64,000 bases of DNA from Filomicrobium sp. (GCA_017792465.1 CP051234.1:1986606-2050605), one strand, 5' to 3'; numbered from the stretch's first letter, positions 56,008 through 64,000 are shown. Notes: a model not told the origin generated them from the letters alone. Program-made: numbers and translations.

Positions 56008-56571
56008 TTAATTTCGGCGATAAAACTGCAAAAGCTTATATCGAAGGGAAGGGGATATTTGGCCGTGGTCTACGGCGTTTGCGACTAGTTGTCGAGTTTG
56101 TTGAAACCCATTGCTCCCAGTATAGAAGGCGAGCTGTCCTCCAGTTAGTGTCTTTTCAATCATGAGTGAGAGTAAACCTTCATCATCCAAAGGTGCGTAT
56201 GAATTTCTTTCAGAATAATATTCGCAAAGGTGAAAAAGCGTAACTATGTCGAAGCTTGGCAGTTGCACGCGAGATAAAGTGTAAATATCGCAGAATATCG
56301 CTTTATAGTATACGGAAAGCACCGGCTTTTTCATCACTAAATCCATGTAAGCCTGATATTCGGGAATGCTTGCCGTAACTCCAATAACGGTGTTTTTACA
56401 GCGTTGATTATAATCTGCGGTTCCAACAATGTGATGTAGCCCCGTTCCAAAGTGGAAGATAGTATTATTCGATATTTTTTTTAATGCTATGTACTCTATG
56501 AATTGTATATCGCAAGGGCAGACCTCTTCATTGAGTCGCCAGGCGTCATCGTATGATGCAAACATCTCCAT
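56008..56571 (-). CDS. Class I methyltransferase-like protein
   Basis: 187 residues from ATG 56571, with AAGGAG upstream; the frame back to 56616 is not needed. A Rossmann-type pattern is visible: NTIFHFGTGLHHIVG (motif I-like), then ASIPEYQAYMDL, and the motif IV strand SFDIVTLFHLCEYYS, followed by GGQLAFYTGSNG. The glycine loop is shortened, so S-adenosylmethionine binding is likely but not certain. First gene of a two-gene transcript with the aminotransferase. AT-rich. Confidence 0.68.
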   Translation of the reverse strand: MEMFASYDDAWRLNEEVCPCDIQFIEYIALKKISNNTIFHFGTGLHHIVGTADYNQRCKNTVIGVTASIPEYQAYMDLVMKKPVLSVYYKAIFCDIYTLSRVQLPSFDIVTLFHLCEYYSERNSYAPLDDEGLLSLMIEKTLTGGQLAFYTGSNGFQQTRQLVANAVDHGQISPSLRYKLLQFYRRN

Positions 56572-56850
56572 TGAGCACTCCTTAGAGATACCGCTGAACT
56601 GTAGCGACTGCGCCACGGAGCCGCCTCGGCTTTCCTGAACGATGCATTGTTTTAGTTACATGGCAATTACCAGCCTCATCGCGCTGAAAAAGTAGTTTGT
56701 CTCGTCTTTGGCAGGCTGTTGAAAACCATCTGATGAAAAATATTGTTATTTGAACTTTTCAACCTATTCATGCATTGAAGCTTCTCCGTCATTGAATTTG
56801 CTATGTGGTGGTCGCTGAACTCAAGCAGTCCCATCGATATTAGCGATGTG

Positions 56851-58107
56851 TCACTGCAATCTAGTGCGGCGGCTCTTATGGCAGTGGCTTTGCGGGCTTT
56901 GCAACCTCAACCCAGCCAATGCGGCTCTTATCTCCGTAAGCCGTATCTCTGCTTGTTCTCGAAACAACCTCCGATCATGTTGCAGCGCCTGCCGCTCCAG
57001 TAGCTGTCGACGGATCAGGGCTTCCCGTTCCTGCGCATGAGCGAGCAACTGTTTCTGTGTCGCCTGCTCGATCTGCTGCTTATTTTTGTCATACTTACCA
57101 GTCAGCCGAAACCATATCGCCTTAAGCCCGGTCGGCAACAAAGCTGCGTGGCGGCGGATTGTGACTCGGCGCTGTTTTTCTTGTGCTCTCGCCAGTGCGT
57201 TTCGGGCCTCGCGTTGTTGGCGGCGCATGTTATGAAGGCGCTTGAGGAATTCTCCTTCGGCCCTTTCAAGCGTACTGGCTTGTTCATCTTGTCTGCGCTG
57301 CAGATCCTTATCAATCTTCCTGGTGAGGATCGCTTTGGCGTCTTCAACAGTTGGTAGGTTGTCGGGCTTACCAAGTTTTTCGCGGACGTCTTTGGCACTA
57401 ACACCCGCCCACCGGCTCACAGCATAGACATTGTCTTGCCAATCTACGGCGAGATAACCGCGCCGGTCGCCCTTCGCCAGAAGCAGGCCGTTTTGTTCCA
57501 GCGCTGATTGGAAGGATTTCACGTCATCACATCGATTCCAGCAGCGCTGAACGAGTGCCTTCATGGCCCTTGGGTCTACGCCGGCCCGCTTGGATTGCTG
57601 CCACTCAGGTAAGCCATAGTTCAGCGGGTCGCGGTCTTTGGTATTCGCCAGGCCTTTCGGCAGGCGCCAGCCATGTTCGAGGAACAACTCGCGGCTCTGG
57701 TCCCGCAATTTGGACTTGAAATAGGGCAGATTGATCGCTCGCATCTTGCTCGTATCTACGCGCAGCCACACTGCATGGCAGTGCCTCCGCGCTTCCTTCT
57801 CATGAAAGACGATCGCTCGTGGTTGCCCGGATAGCCCCAGTCGATCCTCGATTTTTGCTATTCCTTCTTCGAATTCGGCCACGGTTACGCGCGCCCGCTC
57901 CGGAGGATTGAGGCTCAGTGAGAATAAGAACTGGCGGCAGCGCTTGGTGCCTCGGCTGATTGCATGGGCTTCCTTCATTGCGCCATGCAGATCATCGGCC
58001 ATGAAGCCCCGCACCTCATGCAGCGTGACGTGGTCATTGTCCGCGTCATTCATGAGATGGTTGGCGAGTTGGATTCCGCCGGCACGCTGTGATCCCTTCA
58101 AAATCAC
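56851..58107 (-). CDS. MobA/VirD2-type relaxase
   Basis: 418 residues from GTG 58107. The relaxase domain lies in the first ~190 residues: MILKGSQRAGGIQLANHL, HVTLHEVRGFMADDLHGAM and the metal-binding HUH-like strand RHCHAVWLRVD. The C-terminal ~200 residues are a very charged Arg/Gln/Glu coiled coil. The relaxase nicks oriT and leads the strand into the recipient. It follows mobC by only 7 bases. It lies 28 kb from the coupling protein, but both read the same way. Confidence 0.9.
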   Translation of the reverse strand: MILKGSQRAGGIQLANHLMNDADNDHVTLHEVRGFMADDLHGAMKEAHAISRGTKRCRQFLFSLSLNPPERARVTVAEFEEGIAKIEDRLGLSGQPRAIVFHEKEARRHCHAVWLRVDTSKMRAINLPYFKSKLRDQSRELFLEHGWRLPKGLANTKDRDPLNYGLPEWQQSKRAGVDPRAMKALVQRCWNRCDDVKSFQSALEQNGLLLAKGDRRGYLAVDWQDNVYAVSRWAGVSAKDVREKLGKPDNLPTVEDAKAILTRKIDKDLQRRQDEQASTLERAEGEFLKRLHNMRRQQREARNALARAQEKQRRVTIRRHAALLPTGLKAIWFRLTGKYDKNKQQIEQATQKQLLAHAQEREALIRRQLLERQALQHDRRLFREQAEIRLTEIRAALAGLRLQSPQSHCHKSRRTRLQ

Positions 58108-58114
58108 CGCAGCC

Positions 58115-58552
58115 TCATGTCTTTAGGCCAAGCGCCCAGATCAGATGCCGACGTATTTCCATGACATAAAGATAAGCTTCTTTGATCTGGCTCTGCGTTT
58201 GCTCGTCCATGAGTAGCGATCCCAGATGGGATTCCTTGGCCAACTGGTTGAGGTTGTTTGCGATTTTGGACTGACCGAGAAGGGCGAGCACTTGTGCCAA
58301 TTCTTCCCGATCCTTGATCGGCGCCTTGCTGCTCGATTTGCGCGGCGAGACCTCTTCGGCGAAGAGCACCATGCGGATGTAGGCGCTAAGCGTCATCGTC
58401 TGCGCCAGTTCTTCAAGTTTCGCCCGCTCTTCCGGGGTCAACCGCAGCGTAATCGGCGATGGCCTCTTTGCCTCGACCGGCTTCCTGGGCGTCTCAATCG
58501 CACGATTGAAGATCTCACGCGGGGAGAATTCCTGGAATCCTTTATTCCTCAT
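58115..58552 (-). CDS. Mobilisation protein MobC
   Basis: 145 residues. An RHH-type N-terminal region (ITLRLTPEERAKLEELAQTM followed by LSAYIRMVL) and the signature GQSKIANNLNQLAKESHLGS are typical of MobC relaxosome proteins, which open the oriT duplex for the relaxase. It directly precedes mobA. The origin of transfer is therefore expected in the short stretch upstream (58553-58670), although no nic motif was recognised. Confidence 0.9.
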   Translation of the reverse strand: MRNKGFQEFSPREIFNRAIETPRKPVEAKRPSPITLRLTPEERAKLEELAQTMTLSAYIRMVLFAEEVSPRKSSSKAPIKDREELAQVLALLGQSKIANNLNQLAKESHLGSLLMDEQTQSQIKEAYLYVMEIRRHLIWALGLKT

Positions 58553-58661
58553 GGGCTTGATCCCCCATGAGCTTGGTCAGGTTTCCTTCGCTCAGGTGCT
58601 TCTCCCAACGCTCCAGTTCATCAAAAAGGGTGTTCGAGGTTTCTCCCTCAAGGCCCACCAT
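58542..58661 (-). CDS. Possible small protein upstream of mobC
   Basis: 39 residues from ATG 58661, ending inside the first codons of mobC (11-base overlap). The sequence EGETSNTLFDELERWEKHLS looks like a genuine amphipathic helix rather than random translation. There is no clear Shine-Dalgarno. It may be the remains of a longer gene whose beginning was replaced by the repeat array to the right, which would place the element boundary at about 58.66 kb. Confidence 0.4.
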   Translation of the reverse strand: MVGLEGETSNTLFDELERWEKHLSEGNLTKLMGDQAHEE

Positions 58662-58664
58662 TCT

Positions 58665-58875
58665 TGGTTGGCCCTTCGGTTGCCCACTCGGCAACCGGGC
58701 CATGACAATTCTCCGCGAGAGTATTCGCTTGGCCCTTCGGTTGCCCACTGCGCAACCGGGCCGTGACGCTCCTCCGCAAGCTTGTTTGTCGCGCTCCGGA
58801 TGCCCACGCTATGTTTTTTTTCTAACACTTCCTAAAGTCGTGTTACGAGCGCTTCGGCGCATCCGCGCGCCTGGA
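58665..58875. repeat. Second array of REP-like palindromic repeats
   Basis: Three copies of the family seen at 12.4 kb: arms at 58670-58684/58690-58701, at about 58731-58745/58752-58762, and a split copy with arms at 58791-58804 and 58857-58870. The first copy is almost identical to the last copy of the left array, including the trailing ATGACAATTCTCCG. The third is opened by about 50 bases with a T8 run and a TAACAC/GTGTTA mini-hairpin. Since the left array lies in host DNA, this array argues that host sequence resumes by 58.66 kb. Confidence 0.8.
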
Positions 58876-59065
58876 AAAGCAAAGAAAATTGTTCGGCAAT
58901 GGCCGCACCACGAAAACAAGCGGCGTTAAGCGTTCTTCACTTGGCGATGAACTGGATGCGCGAATAGGGACCGACCACGCTCGCCGAGCAGATGCTGAGC
59001 GAAACGGAGCGATGTCCTGTAACGTAGCCCCATGGGGTGACCCGTCGGCTGCAGCGCGAGTTCAC
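58876..59065. other. Intergenic, no gene seen
   Basis: Spacer between the repeat array and the stop of the cupredoxin-like gene. Short frames have no recognisable content. Confidence 0.4.
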
Positions 59066-59497
59066 TTATTTGACTTTGATTGTGCCCTTCATTCCTTTGT
59101 CGGCCAGTCCTTCGCATTCCCAGGTGTATTCACCAGGATGGATCGGCGTGAAGAAGAGCTCGGCGGATCCTTCCCGCTCAAACTCGATCTCATATACGGC
59201 CTGGAACTTGAGTTCGACCTTGTTGACTTCGATCTTGCGGAACCAAACGTTTCTGAAAAATTCCGGTGCGACGAACGCGCATTCTTTCGCCCCGGTTGCC
59301 TTGATCCATAGGCGATAGCCTTTGCCGGTCTCAAGATTGTAGTCGTGATTGGAAACACCGTAACCGGAAGCTCCAAGCCCGACTTCGATGTCAGGAAGGC
59401 GTTCGGTTCTTTGAACGAGGAAACCCTCGGCGTGGGCATTCGTCAGGGCAAACATCGTCAGGGCCAATGCACCGACACGCGTAATGAGTTCATGCAC
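59066..59497 (-). CDS. Exported cupredoxin-like protein
   Basis: 143 residues from GTG 59497, chosen because GGAG lies upstream and a signal peptide starts here (VGALALTMFALTNAHA, cleavage before Glu-Gly-Phe); ATG 59575 is an alternative. The mature protein ends in PIHPGEYTWECEGLADKGMKG, resembling the C-terminal copper loop of cupredoxins with Cys and Met. The usual His between them is missing, so copper binding is doubtful. Being close to PQQ-associated genes, it might be a periplasmic electron-transfer or structural protein of that system. Confidence 0.68.
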   Translation of the reverse strand: MHELITRVGALALTMFALTNAHAEGFLVQRTERLPDIEVGLGASGYGVSNHDYNLETGKGYRLWIKATGAKECAFVAPEFFRNVWFRKIEVNKVELKFQAVYEIEFEREGSAELFFTPIHPGEYTWECEGLADKGMKGTIKVK

Positions 59498-59744
59498 GTT
59501 CGTGGTCTCCAGAATATTGAGCCGCTCAACAATGCCTTGAACTAGCTTCACAAGCTTGCAGGGGTCAACGCGCATGAATTCCCGAATCTTTGTGTGAAAA
59601 TTCTTGGCCGTATCGGGAACTTTCCTGCTTACGGAACCCATGCATTCGAGAAGATTTCGCAAAAGGCTGAATTGCGAACAGGCCTCCTGTGAGTGCAATC
59701 AATCGTAAAGATTTGCGCTCGCCTTCGGGAGGTTGTCCCATTCC

Positions 59745-59880
59745 ATCGCCGACAATGAACCCATATTGTCGGGGACTGGCGCTTTAAACCAAATAAACCT
59801 CGCGTAAGCGGCGTTATTTGGTTTTGGCGTTCCCCCCATTCAACTACTCCTTACCGATGCTCTATGAGCATCGGTTTTCT
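59745..59880 (+). ncRNA. Candidate small RNA with three hairpins and terminator
   Basis: In the gap between two minus-strand genes, the plus strand shows an inverted repeat CGACAAT/ATTGTCG (59748-59754/59765-59771), a perfect 11-bp stem AAACCAAATAA/TTATTTGGTTT (59786-59796/59814-59824) with an inner CGC/GCG tip, a single-stranded C-rich, pyrimidine-heavy linker (TCCCCCCATTCAACTACTCC), and a perfect 9-bp terminator hairpin. The C-rich linker could pair with Shine-Dalgarno sequences, as in alphaproteobacterial trans-acting small RNAs. No coding frame. The exact 5' end and promoter are not defined. Confidence 0.6.
59854..59880 (+). terminator. Rho-independent terminator of the candidate small RNA
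   Basis: Stem CCGATGCTC (59854-59862) with GAGCATCGG (59866-59874), a three-base loop, then TTTTCTTTT. It is oriented with the plus strand, while the genes on both sides are on the minus strand, so it must end a separate transcript. Confidence 0.88.
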
Positions 59881-59911
59881 TTTGCCGGATTGCGCCGAAT
59901 TCCGTGCAACG

Positions 59912-61087
59912 CTACCGAATTTTCCAAAGCTTGGCTGTATCGTCTAATGACGACGTGACGACAAATCTCCCGTCCGGAGATATGTCAGCGTTCTCGACCT
60001 CTTTGTTGTGCCCGACCAAGGTCATCAACTGTTTTGCCGTTGCGGTTTCCCAGACATGCACGAATTTGTCGTGCCCGACTGTCAAGAAGCTTTTGCCGTC
60101 GGGATGGAAGCGTACTTCAACGATGTTGCGCCGATGCGCTCTCTCAATCAGAGCCTGGAGCTGGCGGCTTTGCGCATCCCATATGCGAACCGTTTTGTCA
60201 CTTCCCGCCGACACTACGTGTTCGCCATCCGGACTGAAGGCGACGGCTGTTACAGCCCGCGTATTGCCACCGAGTTTCGCGATAAGCCGAAAGTCTTTTA
60301 GGCCCCAGAGGCCCGCGGACTTGTCGCTCGATGCGGTCACGAGTGTCTGACCATCCGGGCTGAAACCGGCCTGCATGACCATGCCGTCGTGCGCGGTCAA
60401 GACACCGCTTTCTCCCCCGGTCTCGGCATTCCAGATGCGAACGGTCTTGTCGCTGGACGTCGTGACGATGGTCTTGTCATCCGGGCTGAACGCTGCACTT
60501 GTGATCCAATGCTTGTGGCCTTGCAGGACAAACATCTCACGGCCGTCAGCCGCATCCCAGACGCGGGCTGTCTTGTCATAAGACCCCGTCAGGACACGCT
60601 TGCCGTCATGGCTGAAGCCGACCATTTCGACGCTTTGCCCATGACCTTGAAGGATTGCTTTCACCTTCCCGCTTTCGGCATCCCATAGACGGGCTGTCTT
60701 GTCGCGCGAGGCCGTTGCGATCAGTTTTCCATCCGGGCTGAACACGGCTTGCCGAAGGCCTTTGCTATTTGCGTTCAAGACCATCAATTGCTTGCCGCTT
60801 TTACGGTCCCAGACCCTTGCGGTCCCATCGCTGGAAGCGGTTACGACGCGGCTGCCGTCGGGGCTGAAATGTGCGCTATTGACGGGGCGCTCGTGCCCTT
60901 TGAAGGTCAATAGGGGTGAGATCTTTTGCGCTTCGTCACCACTGCTTGCTGCCTCAGGAAACGATGCAAGTGCAATGGCGCAAGCGATCCCACAGACGGC
61001 AAATCTTGGAAGACCAGCCCCATAGGCACGAGGCTGGATGATCTCCAAATTCTGTTTCTCGGGTCGGTGACTATGTTCTCCCATCAT
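59912..61087 (-). CDS. Exported WD40-repeat beta-propeller protein
   Basis: 391 residues. A polar N-terminus is followed by a hydrophobic signal segment (about 27-47, FAVCGIACAIALASFPEAA), so it is probably periplasmic or lipid-anchored. Eight WD40 repeats follow, each with Phe-Ser-Pro-Asp-Gly and a terminal Val/Leu/Ile-Trp-Asp/Asn, e.g. GHERPVNSAHFSPDG and SSDKTVRIWN. Repeats are very regular. Such propellers scaffold protein complexes. It is co-oriented with the exported small protein and the YVTN propeller upstream. Confidence 0.88.
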   Translation of the reverse strand: MMGEHSHRPEKQNLEIIQPRAYGAGLPRFAVCGIACAIALASFPEAASSGDEAQKISPLLTFKGHERPVNSAHFSPDGSRVVTASSDGTARVWDRKSGKQLMVLNANSKGLRQAVFSPDGKLIATASRDKTARLWDAESGKVKAILQGHGQSVEMVGFSHDGKRVLTGSYDKTARVWDAADGREMFVLQGHKHWITSAAFSPDDKTIVTTSSDKTVRIWNAETGGESGVLTAHDGMVMQAGFSPDGQTLVTASSDKSAGLWGLKDFRLIAKLGGNTRAVTAVAFSPDGEHVVSAGSDKTVRIWDAQSRQLQALIERAHRRNIVEVRFHPDGKSFLTVGHDKFVHVWETATAKQLMTLVGHNKEVENADISPDGRFVVTSSLDDTAKLWKIR

Positions 61088-61187
61088 CGGGCCACTCCCT
61101 GGTCACTCAATTGCATTTCTCAAGGACAGTTGTCTTGGGTCTGGACGCCGTCGAAAACGCAGGTTGGCTTGTGACGTCCCGACCGGG

Positions 61188-61655
61188 TCAAAGCTCGCGC
61201 GGTGCTTTCCAGCCGGGATGCTCGAATTGGTTGGCGTACTGCGCCAGGGCTTCATCCATCAAAACAATTCCGTCGATCTGGCTGATCTCCTTGCTCTCCC
61301 CCGCAACCGCCTTGGCGCCCGTCTCCAGGTCCGCGAGGATGGCACTCATTTCCATCCGAGCGTCGCCTTGGAGCGTTGAGTTCTTACGGATCGAATTGAT
61401 CTGCGCCTGGACGCTTGATGACATTTTCAGAGCCATGGCCTTTGGCATTCGCCGGTGCGTCACCAATGAATGATTGTCCGCGACCAGATTGCGGATCTCG
61501 GTCATGGCATCTTTTGTCGGCTGATCGACCGGGTGTTTCTTTGGGGCTCTTTCAACTTGGCCAGTACCAGCGGCGAGGACCGGCAAATACGGCGCTCCCG
61601 CCATCGACGAAATCAACGCCAAAACAATCGCGGTGATTAGATTGGAAGCTCGCAT
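61188..61655 (-). CDS. Small exported protein of unknown function
   Basis: 155 residues. A clear signal peptide covers about 1-29 (LITAIVLALISSMAGAPYLPVLAA, cleavage after Ala-Ala). The mature part is helical with many Lys, Met and Gln (MPKAMALKMSSSVQAQINSI). No cysteines, no known motif. It sits 31 bases downstream of the YVTN-propeller gene and about 100 bases upstream of the WD40 gene, so it is likely part of the same periplasmic module. Confidence 0.75.
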   Translation of the reverse strand: MRASNLITAIVLALISSMAGAPYLPVLAAGTGQVERAPKKHPVDQPTKDAMTEIRNLVADNHSLVTHRRMPKAMALKMSSSVQAQINSIRKNSTLQGDARMEMSAILADLETGAKAVAGESKEISQIDGIVLMDEALAQYANQFEHPGWKAPREL

Positions 61656-61686
61656 TCGAGGCTACCTTCGCGCTTTCAGATTATCC

Positions 61687-62667
61687 TCACGGTTTGACCG
61701 CGACACCCCAAGGCAACCGCCCTACCGGCACCGAACGCATCGCCTTCAATGTCTTGGCATCGATGACGGTCATGTCGTTGGTCAGGCCATTGGCGACGTA
61801 GATTTTGGAGCCGTCTGGATGGACCTCCAGATGCCAGGGCCGCTGGCCAACTAGCACGAATTTCTCGACCTCAAACGTTTTGGAATCGACGACTGCGATC
61901 CGGTTGGCCGGACCAAGTGCGACGAAAGCTTTCGAACCATCTTTTGAGAACCGAATACCCAGCGGCTGAATGAGATTTTCGCGAATGCCGGGGATGTCGA
62001 ATGTGATGCGGTGAACGACTTCGTAGGTCTCGCCATCAATCACAGAAACCGAACCTCCGATTTCTGCCGAGACCCATACATTCTTGCCCTCCTTGTCGAA
62101 CTCCGCGTGGCGCGGACGGGTGTCGACAAGAACGTTTGCCAGGACCTCAAGCGTTTCGTTATCGATGACATGGGCCATACTCGAGGCTTCGGACGTCGCA
62201 ACCGTGATCTTGTTGTCGGGGCTCACCGCCATCCCCTCAGGCTCGACGCCAATTGGGATTTCGGCCAGCACCTTACCGGTCGCGCGTTCGATCACCGTGA
62301 CGATGGCGTCATCCTCGTTGGCGACGTAGATCCGTTCGTTGTTGGGATCGATGTCGAGCAATTCAGGGTCTGGACCGGAATCGACATGGGCAACAATTTC
62401 AAGCTTGGCGGTATCGATCACGTCAAGCCGGTTATCATCGCCAGCGCAAACGTAAAGCAGCTTGAAGTCCGGTGTCAGCACCATGCCGCGTGGTCGGCGC
62501 GAAGTCTTGATCGTCTTGATGACTTCAAGGCTGTCGCCGTCGACAACGGTGACGGTATTGTCCTTTTCATTGCTTACGAACACCGTCGTGGCGTTTGCCT
62601 GCATCGGCGGCACAAGGCAGCAAAGCGCCATCAGTGCCAATGCGTCCATTTTTGCGAAGCGTCCCAT
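61687..62667 (-). CDS. PQQ-dependent catabolism-associated YVTN beta-propeller protein
   Basis: 326 residues. Signal peptide at the N-terminus (MDALALMALCCLVPPMQANA). Then YVTN-type propeller repeats such as VFVSNEKDNTVTVVDGDSLE, RIYVANEDDAIVTVIERATG and KIYVANGLTNDMTVIDAKTL. This matches the TIGR03866-type periplasmic propeller encoded with PQQ-dependent alcohol dehydrogenase systems. Exact biochemical role is not established; it may stabilise the dehydrogenase or a substrate-transport complex. It follows the ABC binding protein gene by 28 bases. Confidence 0.9.
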   Translation of the reverse strand: MGRFAKMDALALMALCCLVPPMQANATTVFVSNEKDNTVTVVDGDSLEVIKTIKTSRRPRGMVLTPDFKLLYVCAGDDNRLDVIDTAKLEIVAHVDSGPDPELLDIDPNNERIYVANEDDAIVTVIERATGKVLAEIPIGVEPEGMAVSPDNKITVATSEASSMAHVIDNETLEVLANVLVDTRPRHAEFDKEGKNVWVSAEIGGSVSVIDGETYEVVHRITFDIPGIRENLIQPLGIRFSKDGSKAFVALGPANRIAVVDSKTFEVEKFVLVGQRPWHLEVHPDGSKIYVANGLTNDMTVIDAKTLKAMRSVPVGRLPWGVAVKP

Positions 62668-62695
62668 CTGCGTTTCCTGAAAGCTGTTGTTTTAG

Positions 62696-63964
62696 TTATT
62701 GAAATCGACATTGCGACTCGGCTTCATCGAAGCCGAGCGTGTCGGTCAGATACTTGTGATGAAGGAATTTCGGCTGCGGCGAGATCGACACCAAAGTGCG
62801 CGGCCCAGACAGGAGGATCGGCTGACGCAGCTGGTGGTTCCAGCTGCGAAAGTTGAGCCCTTCGCCTTTGAAGCCTGCGACCTTGAACGCATCCGACATG
62901 ATGTAGGTGCGCAGCTTGGCCGGATCGCTTGAATTGTTTCTCAACACCGCCTCGCCAACAATGCGGACCGACAACCAGGCCGCGTAGTCGCGTTCGGTCA
63001 TGGTCCGCCCGACGAATTTCTCGAAGCGATTTTGCATTTGCATCCCGGCGTACTGCTCGAACGAGCGATGCCAAGCCACGGCAACCAAACCATGCGATCC
63101 CACCACCGGTCTTGGATCGTAGGTGCGCCACATGAGGTAGTCGCCGAAAACCTCCGAGGCATCCGCGACCATAACGACGTGATGCTGAGGCACACCTTGC
63201 GTGAGGAGCGGCATTTGCGTTTGCACTTGCTGGTGCCCATCATCGGTGCGGCGATTGCCTCCGGCAAATTCGTAGGTTCGCTCCGCCACGATCTTGGCAC
63301 CGAAACGCTTCGCGGCACGTTTCATGGCCGCAGCATACTCGCGGTCTTTCGGCTTGCGCCCCGTCAACAAAAACCATCGCGGCCACTGTTTCCAGATCAG
63401 GAACTGGGCCAGCGCATCGGCCCGTTGGGCCCAGCTTGGAATGACGTGGAATAAATTGCGGCGGCAAGTCTTGCCGCGCAGGTCGTCGTTGCTTGAACGG
63501 ACATTGAAAATCGTCTTTTCGCGGGCTTCGGGAAGATCGGCAACGGCGACAAGATCGTCTGCTTCGAGATCGGCGACGACGAAGGATACGCCAGAGGCAA
63601 ATAGTGACTTGGCCTCAGCCCGAAGGTCATCATCCAAGGCGACTGATTTTTCAATCAGCTCGTAGCTTTGACCCAGCAGTCTCCCCGTTGTTGCGTTGTA
63701 TCTAATGCCGACGCGAGCGCCTTGGACGCCGTTATCGGTCAATATTTTGTCGACCAGAGAAAGCGGGGGAGGTTCTTCATATGGCCGTGTCAGGTAGCCA
63801 ATTTTGACGTGCAATTTGCTTGGAGCATTACCGCTCGTTCGCTGCCGATTGACGGCATCCTGTGCCGCAGACGAAGTCGACGCCAAGGGTAATGGCAAGA
63901 CCAGCAAAGCTGCGGCCAGGGTGTAGAGCCAGGCCATCGAAAAGAAGGCGCGAGGACGCTTCAT
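62696..63964 (-). CDS. ABC-type substrate-binding protein of a PQQ-dependent alcohol dehydrogenase system
   Basis: 422 residues from ATG 63964, with AGGAGCGGT upstream; the frame runs on to 63997 without need. A signal peptide spans about 1-32. It is a periplasmic Leu/Ile/Val-type binding fold: KLHVKIGYLTRPYEEPPPL, VVADLEADDLVAVADLPEA, RNLFHVIPSWAQRADALAQF and the C-terminal QPILLSGPRTLVSISP. This fits the TIGR03863-type protein linked to PQQ-dependent alcohol oxidation. The partner ABC genes are expected either beyond the right edge or elsewhere. First gene of the run ending in the propeller. Confidence 0.9.
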   Translation of the reverse strand: MKRPRAFFSMAWLYTLAAALLVLPLPLASTSSAAQDAVNRQRTSGNAPSKLHVKIGYLTRPYEEPPPLSLVDKILTDNGVQGARVGIRYNATTGRLLGQSYELIEKSVALDDDLRAEAKSLFASGVSFVVADLEADDLVAVADLPEAREKTIFNVRSSNDDLRGKTCRRNLFHVIPSWAQRADALAQFLIWKQWPRWFLLTGRKPKDREYAAAMKRAAKRFGAKIVAERTYEFAGGNRRTDDGHQQVQTQMPLLTQGVPQHHVVMVADASEVFGDYLMWRTYDPRPVVGSHGLVAVAWHRSFEQYAGMQMQNRFEKFVGRTMTERDYAAWLSVRIVGEAVLRNNSSDPAKLRTYIMSDAFKVAGFKGEGLNFRSWNHQLRQPILLSGPRTLVSISPQPKFLHHKYLTDTLGFDEAESQCRFQ

Positions 63965-64000
63965 ACCGCTCCTATTTACGCAGCAACAAACCAGCAAATC

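Overview
The window looks like the chromosome of a high-GC, methylotroph-like alphaproteobacterium of the Hyphomicrobiales, most likely Hyphomicrobium or a close relative. Three things point there: the alphaproteobacterial gene order aroA-cmk-rpsA-sppA-ihfB-lapA-trpF-trpB, with trpA-accD-folC close by; a CP4-type (class II) EPSP synthase; and, at the right edge, an ABC-type substrate-binding protein and a YVTN beta-propeller of the kind found with PQQ-dependent alcohol oxidation.

Layout. 1-8.6 kb (minus strand): a partial membrane protein, an unrecognised membrane protein, a soluble PAS-PAS chemoreceptor, a HAD phosphatase, then folC, accD and trpA. 8.8-13.5 kb: a block lying between trpA and trpB, made of a three-gene plus-strand operon of coiled-coil and membrane proteins, a palindromic repeat array and a secreted PilJ-domain protein. 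13.6-22.3 kb (minus strand): trpB, trpF, lapA, ihfB, sppA, rpsA, cmk, a ThsB-like TIR-domain gene wedged between cmk and aroA, and aroA. 22.6-23.2 kb: a FYDLN-type acidic protein and tRNA-Ala(GGC).

About 23.2-58.6 kb is a mosaic integrative element. At its left end a large serine recombinase reads into the antisense of tRNA-Ala. Next come a tightly coupled minus-strand transfer-like operon (SprT-like protein, small membrane proteins and a VirD4/TraG-type coupling protein broken by one amber codon), unrecognised genes, a strongly structured non-coding segment ending in a terminator, an ArdA-type antirestriction protein, a large ParB-like protein, a ParDE-like toxin-antitoxin pair and a small serine resolvase. 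Then follow a three-gene ABC-three-component/Lamassu-like defence candidate (42.35-45.8 kb) and an AT-richer ten-gene island of sugar/nucleotide enzymes (46.7-56.6 kb: P-loop kinase, GT2, HAD, HD, PIG-L deacetylase, GT4, RHH-like protein, 2OG-Fe oxygenase, DegT aminotransferase, methyltransferase) bordered by IS3, IS5 and IS66 scraps. MobA/MobC mobilisation genes lie at its right end. No duplicated tRNA end was found by eye, so the right boundary is an inference.

58.66-64 kb returns to host-like sequence: a second array of the palindromic repeat seen at 12.4 kb, a cupredoxin-like protein, a candidate small RNA with its own terminator, an eight-repeat WD40 protein, a small exported protein and the PQQ-associated propeller and binding protein.

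Most likely new biology: the 46.7-56.6 kb biosynthetic island, the Lamassu-like system, the structured RNA at 34.87-35.14 kb, the small RNA at 59.75-59.88 kb and the operon at 8.8-12.4 kb. All functions are inferred from motifs and context; no database search was possible.
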